NCBI GenBank assembly: GCA_022561955.1
Contig: JADFQF010000028.1
Coordinates: 1-9,517 of the forward strand
Reading direction: 5' to 3'
Source: Chloroflexota bacterium
GTDB lineage: Bacteria > Chloroflexota > Dehalococcoidia > SAR202 > UBA11138
Length of the DNA: 9,517 nucleotides
Part shown: piece by piece, positions 1-5,488 of the stretch
Position numbering within the stretch: the stretch's first letter is position 1
How the letters are laid out: each line of letters opens with the position of its first letter
Made by a program: the position numbers and the translations under genes
The notes under the pieces: generated by a model
The model's input: the letters and a program-made list of their open reading frames with translations, nothing else
What the model was told of the DNA's origin: nothing
Database searches by the model: none

Positions 1-187
1 TCAGTGACGGGCCGGACAGTCCCGTTTCTTCGGTCCGATTCCGGAGGGAATGTTCGACGTCGTGGCCCACCGAGTCCGCTTCGTATAGCACCTGAAGGGA
101 TACGACGCGAGTCTTACGGCGGGCGCCTGGACCCGAGGCTCTGGCGGCCGTCGGGGCTGTAACGGGGGCATTGGAAGGAGTGACCAC
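1..187 (-). CDS. nusB: Transcription antitermination factor NusB, N-terminal part (runs off the left edge)
   Basis: NusB binds boxA RNA together with NusE (ribosomal protein S10) and supports antitermination of rRNA operons. Only the first 62 codons are present. After a roughly 20-residue Ala/Pro-rich leader comes RRKTRVVSLQVLYEADSVGHD, which matches the NusB helix-1 signature (basic RRKAR, then ALQ-LYE-D--G). The reading frame stays open to base 1. The chosen start is GTG at 185-187, four bases after the fabD stop. An AGAAGGA ribosome site at 197-203, inside the end of fabD, lies 9 nt upstream. No ATG is available in frame. The tight spacing suggests co-transcription with fabD. The Ala/Pro leader is longer than in E. 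coli or Bacillus NusB, so the exact start is less certain than the identity. The RNA-binding and S10-contacting C-terminal part is outside the window. Confidence 0.83.
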   Translation of the reverse strand, partial: MVTPSNAPVTAPTAARASGPGARRKTRVVSLQVLYEADSVGHDVEHSLRNRTEETGLSGPSL

Positions 188-191
188 TAGA

Positions 192-1151
192 CTAGTTCCT
201 TCTGAGCTCCAGGATGGAATCGATATCACCGACGTTCGTTATCTTAGCATTTTTGGAAATGCGCTTGACCATGCCGGAAAGGGCTTTGCCGGGGCCGATC
301 TCTATGAAGCTGTCCACGCCGGAGCCGACCATGTAGTCGACGGAACGCTTCCACTGTACGCAGGTCGATACCTGTAACGCCAGCTCCTGCTTTACATCGC
401 TTGCGGAGGTCAACGGCTCGCCCGTGCAGTTGGCGACTATGGGAATTTCCGGATCGCTGAAATCGAGGCTCTCCATCGCCTCCAACAGACCGCTCCGTGC
501 CGACGCCATCAGGCCCGAGTGGAAGGCGCCTCCGACGCGCAGGGGAATTACCTTCTTGGCGCCGCGAGCGGTCGCGAGGTCCAAGGCCCGAGCTATGCCG
601 AGTACATCGCCGCTTATGACGATCTGCTCGGCCGTATTGATATTCGATACGTAGGTGCCGGTCTCCCTTGCTATCTCCTCCAGGGTCATCTCGTCCAGGC
701 CCAGGATCGCGGCCATCGTGCCGGGGTTCTGATCGCACGCCTCTTGCATGAGCTCGCCGCGTGTCTGGACCAGCTTCGCGGTGTCGCCGATGTCCAGGAC
801 GCCCGCAACGGCCAGAGCGGTGTACTCGCCCAGACTGTGACCGGCCGTAACGACGGGCTCGGGCATGGCTTCCGGCCCAAGCTTCTCTTCCATGGCCTTT
901 ATACAGGCGAGGCTGACCGCCATAATTCCCGGCTGTGCGTTAATTGTCTTGCGTAGCTCCTCCTCGGGTCCGTGGAAGAGAAGCTTGCTGAGGGGCCTTT
1001 CCAATGCGGCGTCGACCTGGTCGAAGACCGAGCGCGCCGCCGGGGAGTTCTCGTAGAGCTCTTGCCCCATTCCGACTGCCTGAGCGCCCTGGCCCGGGAA
1101 AAGGTATCCAACCTTTGGGCCACCGGTCTCCGACATAAAGCGTAGGGTCAT
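192..1151 (-). CDS. fabD: Malonyl-CoA:acyl-carrier-protein transacylase FabD
   Basis: Cytoplasmic type II fatty-acid synthesis enzyme that moves malonyl from CoA to the phosphopantetheine of ACP, supplying the elongation unit. The 319-residue length is normal for the family. The oxyanion-site GQGAQ is at residues 20-24 and the nucleophile elbow GHSLGE at 104-109 (Ser106). Arg131, which binds the malonyl carboxylate, lies in QTRGE. The catalytic His is His211 in GAFHS, and the family's IEIGPGKAL lies near the C-terminus. A longer reading from a TTG at 1157 exists. The ATG at 1149-1151 is preferred because an AGGAG site (1158-1162) sits 6 nt upstream; another ATG seven codons in is possible but has no comparable site. 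The gene follows rpmF by 41 bp and is followed after 4 bp by nusB, so it belongs to the DUF177-rpmF-fabD-nusB operon. It appears intact and ordinary. Confidence 0.96.
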   Translation of the reverse strand: MTLRFMSETGGPKVGYLFPGQGAQAVGMGQELYENSPAARSVFDQVDAALERPLSKLLFHGPEEELRKTINAQPGIMAVSLACIKAMEEKLGPEAMPEPVVTAGHSLGEYTALAVAGVLDIGDTAKLVQTRGELMQEACDQNPGTMAAILGLDEMTLEEIARETGTYVSNINTAEQIVISGDVLGIARALDLATARGAKKVIPLRVGGAFHSGLMASARSGLLEAMESLDFSDPEIPIVANCTGEPLTSASDVKQELALQVSTCVQWKRSVDYMVGSGVDSFIEIGPGKALSGMVKRISKNAKITNVGDIDSILELRRN

Positions 1152-1157
1152 TGCCAA

Positions 1158-1162
1158 CTCCT
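1158..1162 (-). promoter_or_regulatory. Ribosome binding site that fixes the fabD start
   Basis: The minus strand reads AGGAG here, 6 nt before the ATG at 1149-1151. It directly abuts the alternative TTG at 1155-1157, which is therefore too close to be used. Confidence 0.7.
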
Positions 1163-1192
1163 GATCCAGTCGAACGTAATCAACAGGACTGC

Positions 1193-1381
1193 CTATTCCG
1201 AGCTGTCTATGGACACGACTTCCCTGCCGTTATAGTAGCCACAGGTCGGGCAGGCTCTATGTGGAAGCCTCCTGCTGCGGCATTGGGGGCACTCCGCCAG
1301 GGTCTGGGCCCGCAGTGCGAAATGCGCCGTACGGCCGCCCTTACGTTTCTTTGAGTGTTTTTTCTTTGGAAGCGGTGGCAT
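1193..1381 (-). CDS. rpmF: 50S ribosomal protein L32
   Basis: Small zinc-ribbon protein of the large ribosomal subunit, 62 residues. The basic N-terminus (PKKKHSKKRKGGRTAH) matches the family's PKRKTSK-R-RRAH stretch. The zinc ribbon keeps four cysteines as CPQC (31-34) and CPTC (44-47), so this is the zinc-binding form and not the cysteine-free paralogue made under zinc starvation in some bacteria. GYYNGREVV is the usual L32 ending, here followed by seven extra residues. The start ATG (1379-1381) has an AAGGA site 6 nt upstream. The gene begins 10 bp after the DUF177 stop, the conserved yceD-rpmF arrangement found in many bacteria, and is followed by fabD. This links ribosome and fatty-acid synthesis genes in one transcript. 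Confidence 0.97.
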   Translation of the reverse strand: MPPLPKKKHSKKRKGGRTAHFALRAQTLAECPQCRSRRLPHRACPTCGYYNGREVVSIDSSE

Positions 1382-1391
1382 GACCTATCCT

Positions 1392-1922
1392 TTATCCGTT
1401 GTTCTTGTCCTGCACTGTAACCATGTCCAGCAAGGCTCCCCATCGGGGGTCGCGCGTGCTCTGGTCACATCTGCATTCGACTTCATTAAGATTTGTTCCG
1501 CACTTCATGCAAAGGCCTTTGCAATCCGGCCTGCACATAGCCTTCATAGACGTGCTGAGATAGATGTACTGGACGACGGCTTCCGTCAGCTCCAGCACAT
1601 TGCTCCGGTTAATGTAAAAGTTCTCGTCAAATTCGCCGGGGCTGTGAAGCCTTGCTCCGGTATCAATGTCGATCTCCGGTAGGAACTCCTCTTCGATCTC
1701 CAGGCGCAAAATCTGTCGAACGTCAACGAGGCACCGACTGCAACTACCCGGCGTGTACGCATCTAGAGGAGCGCTCACCCAAATGCCGTCTTCCGTCCTC
1801 ATCAGCCTTACCCTTCCACTAACGGGGCAGACCGTACCGTCTCCGGATACCTCTTCGTCAACCTCATATTCCCGTGTGGAGCCGCTCGGCTCCTTCAACA
1901 GCTGTGAGACATCGAACAGCAT
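1392..1922 (-). CDS. DUF177/YceD family protein (23S rRNA accumulation protein)
   Basis: A 176-residue cytoplasmic protein of the DUF177 family, whose E. coli member YceD and plant members are linked to 23S rRNA accumulation; the biochemical role is not settled. Visible signatures are the central CSRCL pair (residues 61-64), an acidic EIEEEFLPEID stretch, and the C-terminal motif PDCKGLCMKCGTNLNE followed by CRC and DPRWGALL. The six C-terminal and central cysteines could bind metal, as in other Gram-positive-type members. The ATG start at 1920-1922 is preceded by a G-rich GGGGGTG site. The gene is first in the operon with rpmF 10 bp downstream, and a strong promoter lies about 50 bp upstream. 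Intact; family assignment is secure, function is by homology only. Confidence 0.93.
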   Translation of the reverse strand: MLFDVSQLLKEPSGSTREYEVDEEVSGDGTVCPVSGRVRLMRTEDGIWVSAPLDAYTPGSCSRCLVDVRQILRLEIEEEFLPEIDIDTGARLHSPGEFDENFYINRSNVLELTEAVVQYIYLSTSMKAMCRPDCKGLCMKCGTNLNEVECRCDQSTRDPRWGALLDMVTVQDKNNG

Positions 1923-1970
1923 CTCGGCACCCCCCGAATCCGATGACCTGGGGACTTTTTCTCATAAGAG

Positions 1971-2000
1971 ATTCTAGGTGCGCGGACGACTTTGTGTCAA
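1971..2000 (-). promoter_or_regulatory. Sigma70-type promoter of the DUF177-rpmF-fabD-nusB operon
   Basis: On the minus strand a perfect TTGACA -35 box (1995-2000) is followed after 18 bp by a TAGAAT -10 box (1971-1976). The predicted transcript start is near 1964, leaving a leader of roughly 40 nt before the DUF177 ATG. Its position directly before the first gene supports it. A separate TATAAT at 2024-2029 has no good -35 partner and could at most be a secondary promoter. Confidence 0.75.
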
Positions 2001-2403
2001 GTTTCACAGAGTGTTTTTAGCCCATTATATCTTTGGAGAGCTGGCCCTTCAGGCCGCAGCCCATATAAGCGGCAATTCTAACGATCTTTGGAACAAATGT
2101 GAAGCTGCATGACGTCTAATTTATACGATTCCCAGAAATATATGAGAGAGGGCCGGTCCGCTCATCCAATGTTCAACCTGGAGGACGACGGACGGGCTTG
2201 TTAACGCCTCGGCAGCGTGAGCATAGACTACCAGCAGTCATTGGGATTTGGCAACTAATCTTACCGTTGTCGCTGAAACTCCCCTGGCAATTCTAGGTGA
2301 GCAGTAACAGTCGGGAAGCGGGCATAAAGGAGCGCTCGCGAAGCCGAGCAGCAGATGAAAAAGTTGGCAATTTCGTCCTTTCGGCGACTTCACGGTCTTC
2401 TAT

Positions 2404-2425
2404 GATTCCGGCTTTCGCCTGGCAT
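2404..2425 (+). repeat. Degenerate third copy of the CCGGC-TTTC-GCCGG repeat
   Basis: Bases 2405-2419 match the consensus core of the two better copies at 2491-2520 and 2711-2738 (ATTCCGGCTTTCGCC). The remaining half has diverged and carries an inserted T. It has the same orientation as the copy at 2711-2738. It may be a decayed copy or a chance half-match; the 15-base exact core favours a decayed copy. Confidence 0.5.
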
Positions 2426-2490
2426 GCAGTTCACTTGGCTGCTGTGCTTCGATACCTGAGCTCGGGATAAGGGATGCATGTCCCCAGGGC

Positions 2491-2520
2491 CCCGTCATTC
2501 CGGCGAAGGCCGGAATCCAG
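2491..2520 (-). repeat. Palindromic REP/MITE-type repeat, left copy
   Basis: This copy contains a perfect 8-bp stem (ATTCCGGC at 2497-2504 pairing with GCCGGAAT at 2509-2516) around a GAAG loop, with GTCATTCCGG and GGAATCCAG flanks. Sequences of this form (GTCATTCC, palindrome, GGAATCCAG) are common dispersed repeats in many bacterial genomes. Its reverse complement matches 2713-2738 at 24 of 26 bases, so the two lie as inverted repeats around the GIY-YIG remnant. Confidence 0.8.
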
Positions 2521-2697
2521 TTAGGTGATCTCTTCATACCAGACGAGCGCGTATACACGGTAACGCTTTGTGAAGCCCTCTGCCAGGTCGTTTCTATGCT
2601 GCCAAATACGCTGCACTAGGCTCGATATCACACCCATATACGCCGTGCCATAGCGGTTGCTGGCAAGAATGTAGACGCCGCGTAGTTTGATCTCTCG
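2521..2697 (-). pseudogene. Truncated GIY-YIG nuclease domain remnant
   Basis: The minus strand reads 58 open codons between a TGA (2698-2700) and a TAA (2521-2523). The peptide begins REIKLRGVYILASNRYGTAY and continues MGVISSLVQRIWQHRNDL, then EGFTKRYRVYALVWYEE. This is the first half of a YhbQ/URI-type GIY-YIG domain: GVY and YMG replace GIY and YIG, and the conserved Arg (LVQR) and His (WQH) remain. The family normally continues about 30-40 residues with an EREKQIKKW-like segment; here it stops at EEIT, directly against the palindromic repeat. No start codon lies where the family begins. It is therefore a broken fragment. Small GIY-YIG genes are often single-domain and mobile; here the fragment is bracketed by inverted repeats. 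Confidence 0.75.
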
Positions 2698-2710
2698 TCA
2701 ATGTCCTGAT

Positions 2711-2738
2711 GAATACCGGCTTTCGCCGGAATGACGGG
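2711..2738 (+). repeat. Palindromic REP/MITE-type repeat, right copy
   Basis: Inverted partner of the copy at 2491-2520, matching it at 24 of 26 bases over 2713-2738. The internal palindrome pairs CCGGC (2716-2720) with GCCGG (2725-2729) around a TTTC loop, with one mismatch before the outer pairs. The GACGGGG ends of both copies face outward and the CTGGAT-like ends face the nuclease remnant. Confidence 0.78.
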
Positions 2739-2767
2739 GGATTGGGTTCATGCTCAGGCTTGTGGGT

Positions 2768-2789
2768 GAGACGCGGACCTCGGCGTCTC
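2768..2789 (-). terminator. Stem-loop after the GT-C protein gene
   Basis: A perfect 7-bp inverted repeat (GAGACGC at 2768-2774, GCGTCTC at 2783-2789) with an 8-nt loop begins 10 bp beyond the TAG stop at 2800-2802. The position suits transcript termination or 3'-end protection of the gene read on the minus strand. No T-run follows the stem, so it is not a classical intrinsic terminator. Confidence 0.45.
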
Positions 2790-2799
2790 CTGGTAGGCC

Positions 2800-5262
2800 C
2801 TAGAGGCCGCCTTCAACCACGTAGAACCAGTAGTAGAAGCTGTTCAGGCTCGTCAGGCCCCTGGGGTCGGGTATGTGCTCGAACCTGAGCACGACCGTAT
2901 CGCCCTGAATGAAGGAACCCGGAATCAGGAACTGGTCCTCGCCGAAGAAGTAGCGCCTGGGGGGAAATCGCCATACGCCTATCTGCCGGTCGTTGACGTA
3001 GACGCGGACCGCGCCGCGAATCACGGAGTCGTAGCGCTTGAAGATGATCAGGTCTCTGTCCGCCAGGGTGTTGATTCTGAAGCTTTCCGAGCCCGTGGTA
3101 ACACGAGCGTCGTCTTCGATCGTTACAGTCGGACTTGTTCTGAACCTGCGCTCAACGACGCGATTCAAAGGGTTCATCTCCCAGTCGTGGTCTATCTCGT
3201 CGGACGGGTCGCCGACGTCCAGAGAATCTATGAGTCGAAGCCTGTCGAGCGATATGTTTCGCACCTGGTGCCTGGGCTCCGAGACCGGCGCCCAGTCGTT
3301 CTCGAAGACCACGAGACGAGGACTCTCCAAAATTGCGTTGCTCTCCGTCTCTATGGAGGCCAGCTCCTTGCCATTAGGCCAGCTTCTGACGTAAACGTTG
3401 TCGAATGCCACGGTGTAGTCTACCCGCAGCAGGGTCGCTGCCTCGAAGGGAGACATGCCTATGGTTTCGTGGTGATTCACCCCCGACAAGTCGACGAGGG
3501 TTCGGTCCGCGAAGTATCCCAGCGCACCCGGACTGAAGACGCCGACGTCGGCGTCGGTCGGCAGATTTTCGTCGATCCATGTAGCGATGGGTATGCTCAC
3601 CTCGGCGATATTCCTGACGCTGATGGAATACTCGGGCAGCTGCTGGAGCCACTTGAGAGGCAGGCCCAACAGCGGCACCAGCGCGAGGGCCACGACGACG
3701 AAGGCCATCGTAAATCGGACATGCCTCCTTGATTCGGCATCCATCCTCTTCCGAGAGCTCACGAAGGTCGTCGACCACTGCCAGGCTGCGGCGACACCCA
3801 TCGCCGCGAGCACGACGACGAAGGGCAGAATCGGGTCCAGGTACCTTCTGAAGGAGTAGCTCCACTTATCTTCCGGCAGCGGCACCAGCACCGAGAAGGC
3901 GTAGACCAGGCCAACGGGCATCATCATCAGTATCAGGGCTCGGGGCCCCCTCAGCTTGAGCCCGTGGTAAGCGCCGACCAGAATCAGCGAGAAGGTCACT
4001 ATCGCCTGATAGCCGCCAAGGTAGCTCGTCTGCCCCAGGTAGCCCTTCCATATCGCAAGAAGGTTGCCGACATCGAAGAGCGTAAACTCCTGAGTTATTA
4101 CATAGTAGGAGTTGGGCAACACCAGTCCGGTCACCGACCAGCTGTAGACTCCCCAGGCCAGGGCGGCGAGCAGGGCCGGGGCCACCAGCAGGAAGTTGTT
4201 CTGAACGTCGTCCCAGGTCACGAAATCGTGCTGGTCTCCGTCCCACAGCCGTCTGGCGAAGGCGATCAGCAGCACTATCGGAACGAGGAGCAAGGCCTCG
4301 GGCCTGGCCACCACGCCAAATGCCATGAGTATGCCGGCCAGGGTCGTCCTGTCGTTTATGTAGGCCCAGGCGACTCCAAGTGCGAGAAAGGCGAACAGGA
4401 GAGACTCAGACCCGGAGACCTTGGCATACGATAGGGTCGGGTCTAACGCGACGAGCAGGCCCGCCGCGACTGCCAGGAGCTTGTTGTCCGTGACGAGCCT
4501 GACGATCATATATACCAGCGCGCTCAATCCAAAGCCCAACGCAATCCCCATGAGCTGGGCCAGGCCCGGCAGCTCCACGCCCAGCTGAGCGAACGGCCAG
4601 TGCAGCGCCCATATCAGCAAGACCCACAGAGGACTCGTCATGCCCGCCTCCGCCACGGGAAGGGCGTATGAGAACGTCTGCGACTCTATGAAGTTGCGCG
4701 CGTACACAAGGAGAGTCCATGTGGCGTCGGCAGGCACGAGGTTCCAACCAGACGGGCTTCCCGGCAATCTGATAAAGAGAAAGGCGAGGCTGGTCAGGAG
4801 GGTCACGGAGGCAAAGGACAGATAAGGCCATGCCGCCGCGACGTAGGGGTTGACCGAGTCCCAGGCCTCGCTCAGCCTGCCGGGACGTCTGAGCCGTGAT
4901 GCCGCGACGTCGGCTTCCGGCACGATGCTTGGCAGAAGCGCCAGCACCTCGTCGACGCTGAAGGGCATCGGCACGAAAGTCGTGCCGTTGTCTGTCCTTA
5001 CCTCGGTCCCGACATCCGAGGCGCCCAGGACCAGAAGCGGGACCGTTGAAAGCTCCGGGCGAGAGGCCAGGTAGCGCTCGATCCCGACGCCCCCCTGCGC
5101 CTCTTCGACTCTGGCGATTATCAGGGCCGGGGTTTCGTCCGGGGCTGCGTCGAGGGCTTCGTCATAAGTTGCCGCTCGAGCGGTCCAACCCAGCAGGCGC
5201 ACGATCTCCGCCAGAAGCTCTCTGACTTGCTCCTCGCGTTCAAGTATTAGGACTTGCGTCAA
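2800..5262 (-). CDS. Pseudoreceiver domain fused to a GT-C-type membrane glycosyltransferase
   Basis: An 820-residue membrane protein in three parts. Residues 1-112 have the alternating pattern of a response-regulator receiver domain (VLILE, LLGWTARAATYDEAL, ALIIARVEE, VPLLVLGAS, VPMPFSVDEVLALL), but the phosphorylation residues are replaced. Residues about 143-535 hold roughly 11-13 membrane segments in GT-C style: a first luminal-type loop with ADATWTLLVYARN (Asp179) and TSPLW (209-213), matching the D-A-x-x-x-RYARN and TSPLW signatures of dolichyl- or polyprenyl-phosphate-sugar dependent transferases. NLPTDADVGVFSPGALGYF and DLSGV (about 567-594) are the usual start of the extracytoplasmic domain in this family. 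Residues about 660-820 are beta-rich and end in a jelly-roll-like stretch. The TTG start is the only choice: an in-frame TGA lies at 5269-5271, and AGGTG sits 7 nt upstream. It lies downstream of the exosortase cluster, so a role in surface glycan assembly is likely; the sugar is unknown. Confidence 0.85.
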   Translation of the reverse strand: MTQVLILEREEQVRELLAEIVRLLGWTARAATYDEALDAAPDETPALIIARVEEAQGGVGIERYLASRPELSTVPLLVLGASDVGTEVRTDNGTTFVPMPFSVDEVLALLPSIVPEADVAASRLRRPGRLSEAWDSVNPYVAAAWPYLSFASVTLLTSLAFLFIRLPGSPSGWNLVPADATWTLLVYARNFIESQTFSYALPVAEAGMTSPLWVLLIWALHWPFAQLGVELPGLAQLMGIALGFGLSALVYMIVRLVTDNKLLAVAAGLLVALDPTLSYAKVSGSESLLFAFLALGVAWAYINDRTTLAGILMAFGVVARPEALLLVPIVLLIAFARRLWDGDQHDFVTWDDVQNNFLLVAPALLAALAWGVYSWSVTGLVLPNSYYVITQEFTLFDVGNLLAIWKGYLGQTSYLGGYQAIVTFSLILVGAYHGLKLRGPRALILMMMPVGLVYAFSVLVPLPEDKWSYSFRRYLDPILPFVVVLAAMGVAAAWQWSTTFVSSRKRMDAESRRHVRFTMAFVVVALALVPLLGLPLKWLQQLPEYSISVRNIAEVSIPIATWIDENLPTDADVGVFSPGALGYFADRTLVDLSGVNHHETIGMSPFEAATLLRVDYTVAFDNVYVRSWPNGKELASIETESNAILESPRLVVFENDWAPVSEPRHQVRNISLDRLRLIDSLDVGDPSDEIDHDWEMNPLNRVVERRFRTSPTVTIEDDARVTTGSESFRINTLADRDLIIFKRYDSVIRGAVRVYVNDRQIGVWRFPPRRYFFGEDQFLIPGSFIQGDTVVLRFEHIPDPRGLTSLNSFYYWFYVVEGGL
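4924..5262 (-). other. Degenerate receiver (pseudoreceiver) domain of the GT-C protein
   Basis: Aligning by eye to a canonical receiver domain, the acidic pair after strand 1 becomes Glu8-Arg9. The phospho-acceptor Asp at the end of strand 3 becomes Arg51 (LIIARV), the switch Thr/Ser after strand 4 becomes Gly80 (LLVLGA), and the Lys of the K-P-F motif becomes Met99 (VPMPF). The fold pattern is retained while all phosphorylation chemistry is lost, so a protein- or ligand-binding role is more likely than phosphotransfer. Confidence 0.65.
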
Positions 5263-5488
5263 AGCGTTTCACCTGCGCCGTCGCGGATACCGGGCTTCCC
5301 AGATGCATCGGCCGAAATACCAGACTCCTTGCGCTCGCGGGCAATGGCAAGCTAGATGGTGAGACCGGCCTCCCAGGGAAATAAGCGCGAACCTGACTAT
5401 AGTAGTCCGCCTCGTCCAGGAGCCACAAGCTCCAGAATAATAAGTGGACTGTGACCGAATCGGGCCAAACAGCCGACGTGAGGTTTTA
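5263..5488. other. 226-bp gap between the GT2 gene and the GT-C protein gene
   Basis: No gene is supported here. A 5-bp perfect stem (GGAGC at 5419-5423, GCTCC at 5429-5433) has no T-run. A TATAGT at 5396-5401 on the minus strand could be a -10 box for the downstream gene, but no matching -35 box sits at normal spacing. The gap is long compared with the overlapping genes upstream, so separate transcription of the GT-C gene is possible but not shown. Confidence 0.4.
5270..5274 (-). promoter_or_regulatory. Ribosome binding site for the TTG start at 5262
   Basis: The minus strand reads GCAGGTG with the AGGTG core here, 7 nt before TTG at 5260-5262. An in-frame stop between this site and the start excludes any upstream start. 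Confidence 0.65.

Larger units (their letters stand above)
2491..2738. mobile_element. Possible small mobile unit: inverted repeats around a GIY-YIG remnant
   Basis: About 250 bp bounded by inverted 26-base repeats with 24 identities and filled almost entirely by a truncated GIY-YIG domain. The structure recalls a MITE-like or REP-associated cassette. I cannot identify a target-site duplication with confidence, and such repeats also occur singly in genomes, so a chance pairing of two independent repeats around an old gene fragment remains possible. Confidence 0.4.
1923..2799. other. 877-bp region without an intact gene
   Basis: Between the DUF177 gene and the stop of the 820-residue protein gene lie the operon promoter (1971-2000), three copies of a palindromic repeat (2404-2425, 2491-2520, 2711-2738), a truncated GIY-YIG remnant (2521-2697) and a stem-loop (2768-2789). 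From about 2030 to 2400 I see no convincing gene, RNA structure or homology. The part nearest the promoter is AT-richer than the flanking genes. A 16-codon frame starting at ATG 2355 on the plus strand is too short to support. Confidence 0.6.

Noticed and set aside
1922..1965. Small upstream frame beginning at ATG 1963-1965 on the minus strand
   Set aside because: The ATG falls at the predicted transcript start, has no ribosome site, and the frame overlaps the DUF177 start out of frame; likely chance.
2024..2029. TATAAT on the minus strand as a second promoter
   Set aside because: The hexamer is perfect, but no -35 box lies at 16-18 bp, and the better promoter is closer to the gene.
2355..2405. 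Short plus-strand peptide MKKLAISSFRRLHGLL
   Set aside because: Only 16 codons with no clear ribosome site at normal spacing and no supporting context.
2491..2738. CRISPR array
   Set aside because: The repeats are inverted, palindromic and only two or three in number with unequal spacing, and the space between is a gene fragment.
2875..3732. 285-codon plus-strand frame
   Set aside because: Antisense shadow of the GT-C protein gene, without domain signatures or a convincing ribosome site.
5396..5428. Promoter for the GT-C protein gene (TTGTGG and TATAGT)
   Set aside because: The spacing between the boxes is 21 bp, too long for a usual sigma70 promoter; mentioned only as a weak possibility in the gap entry.
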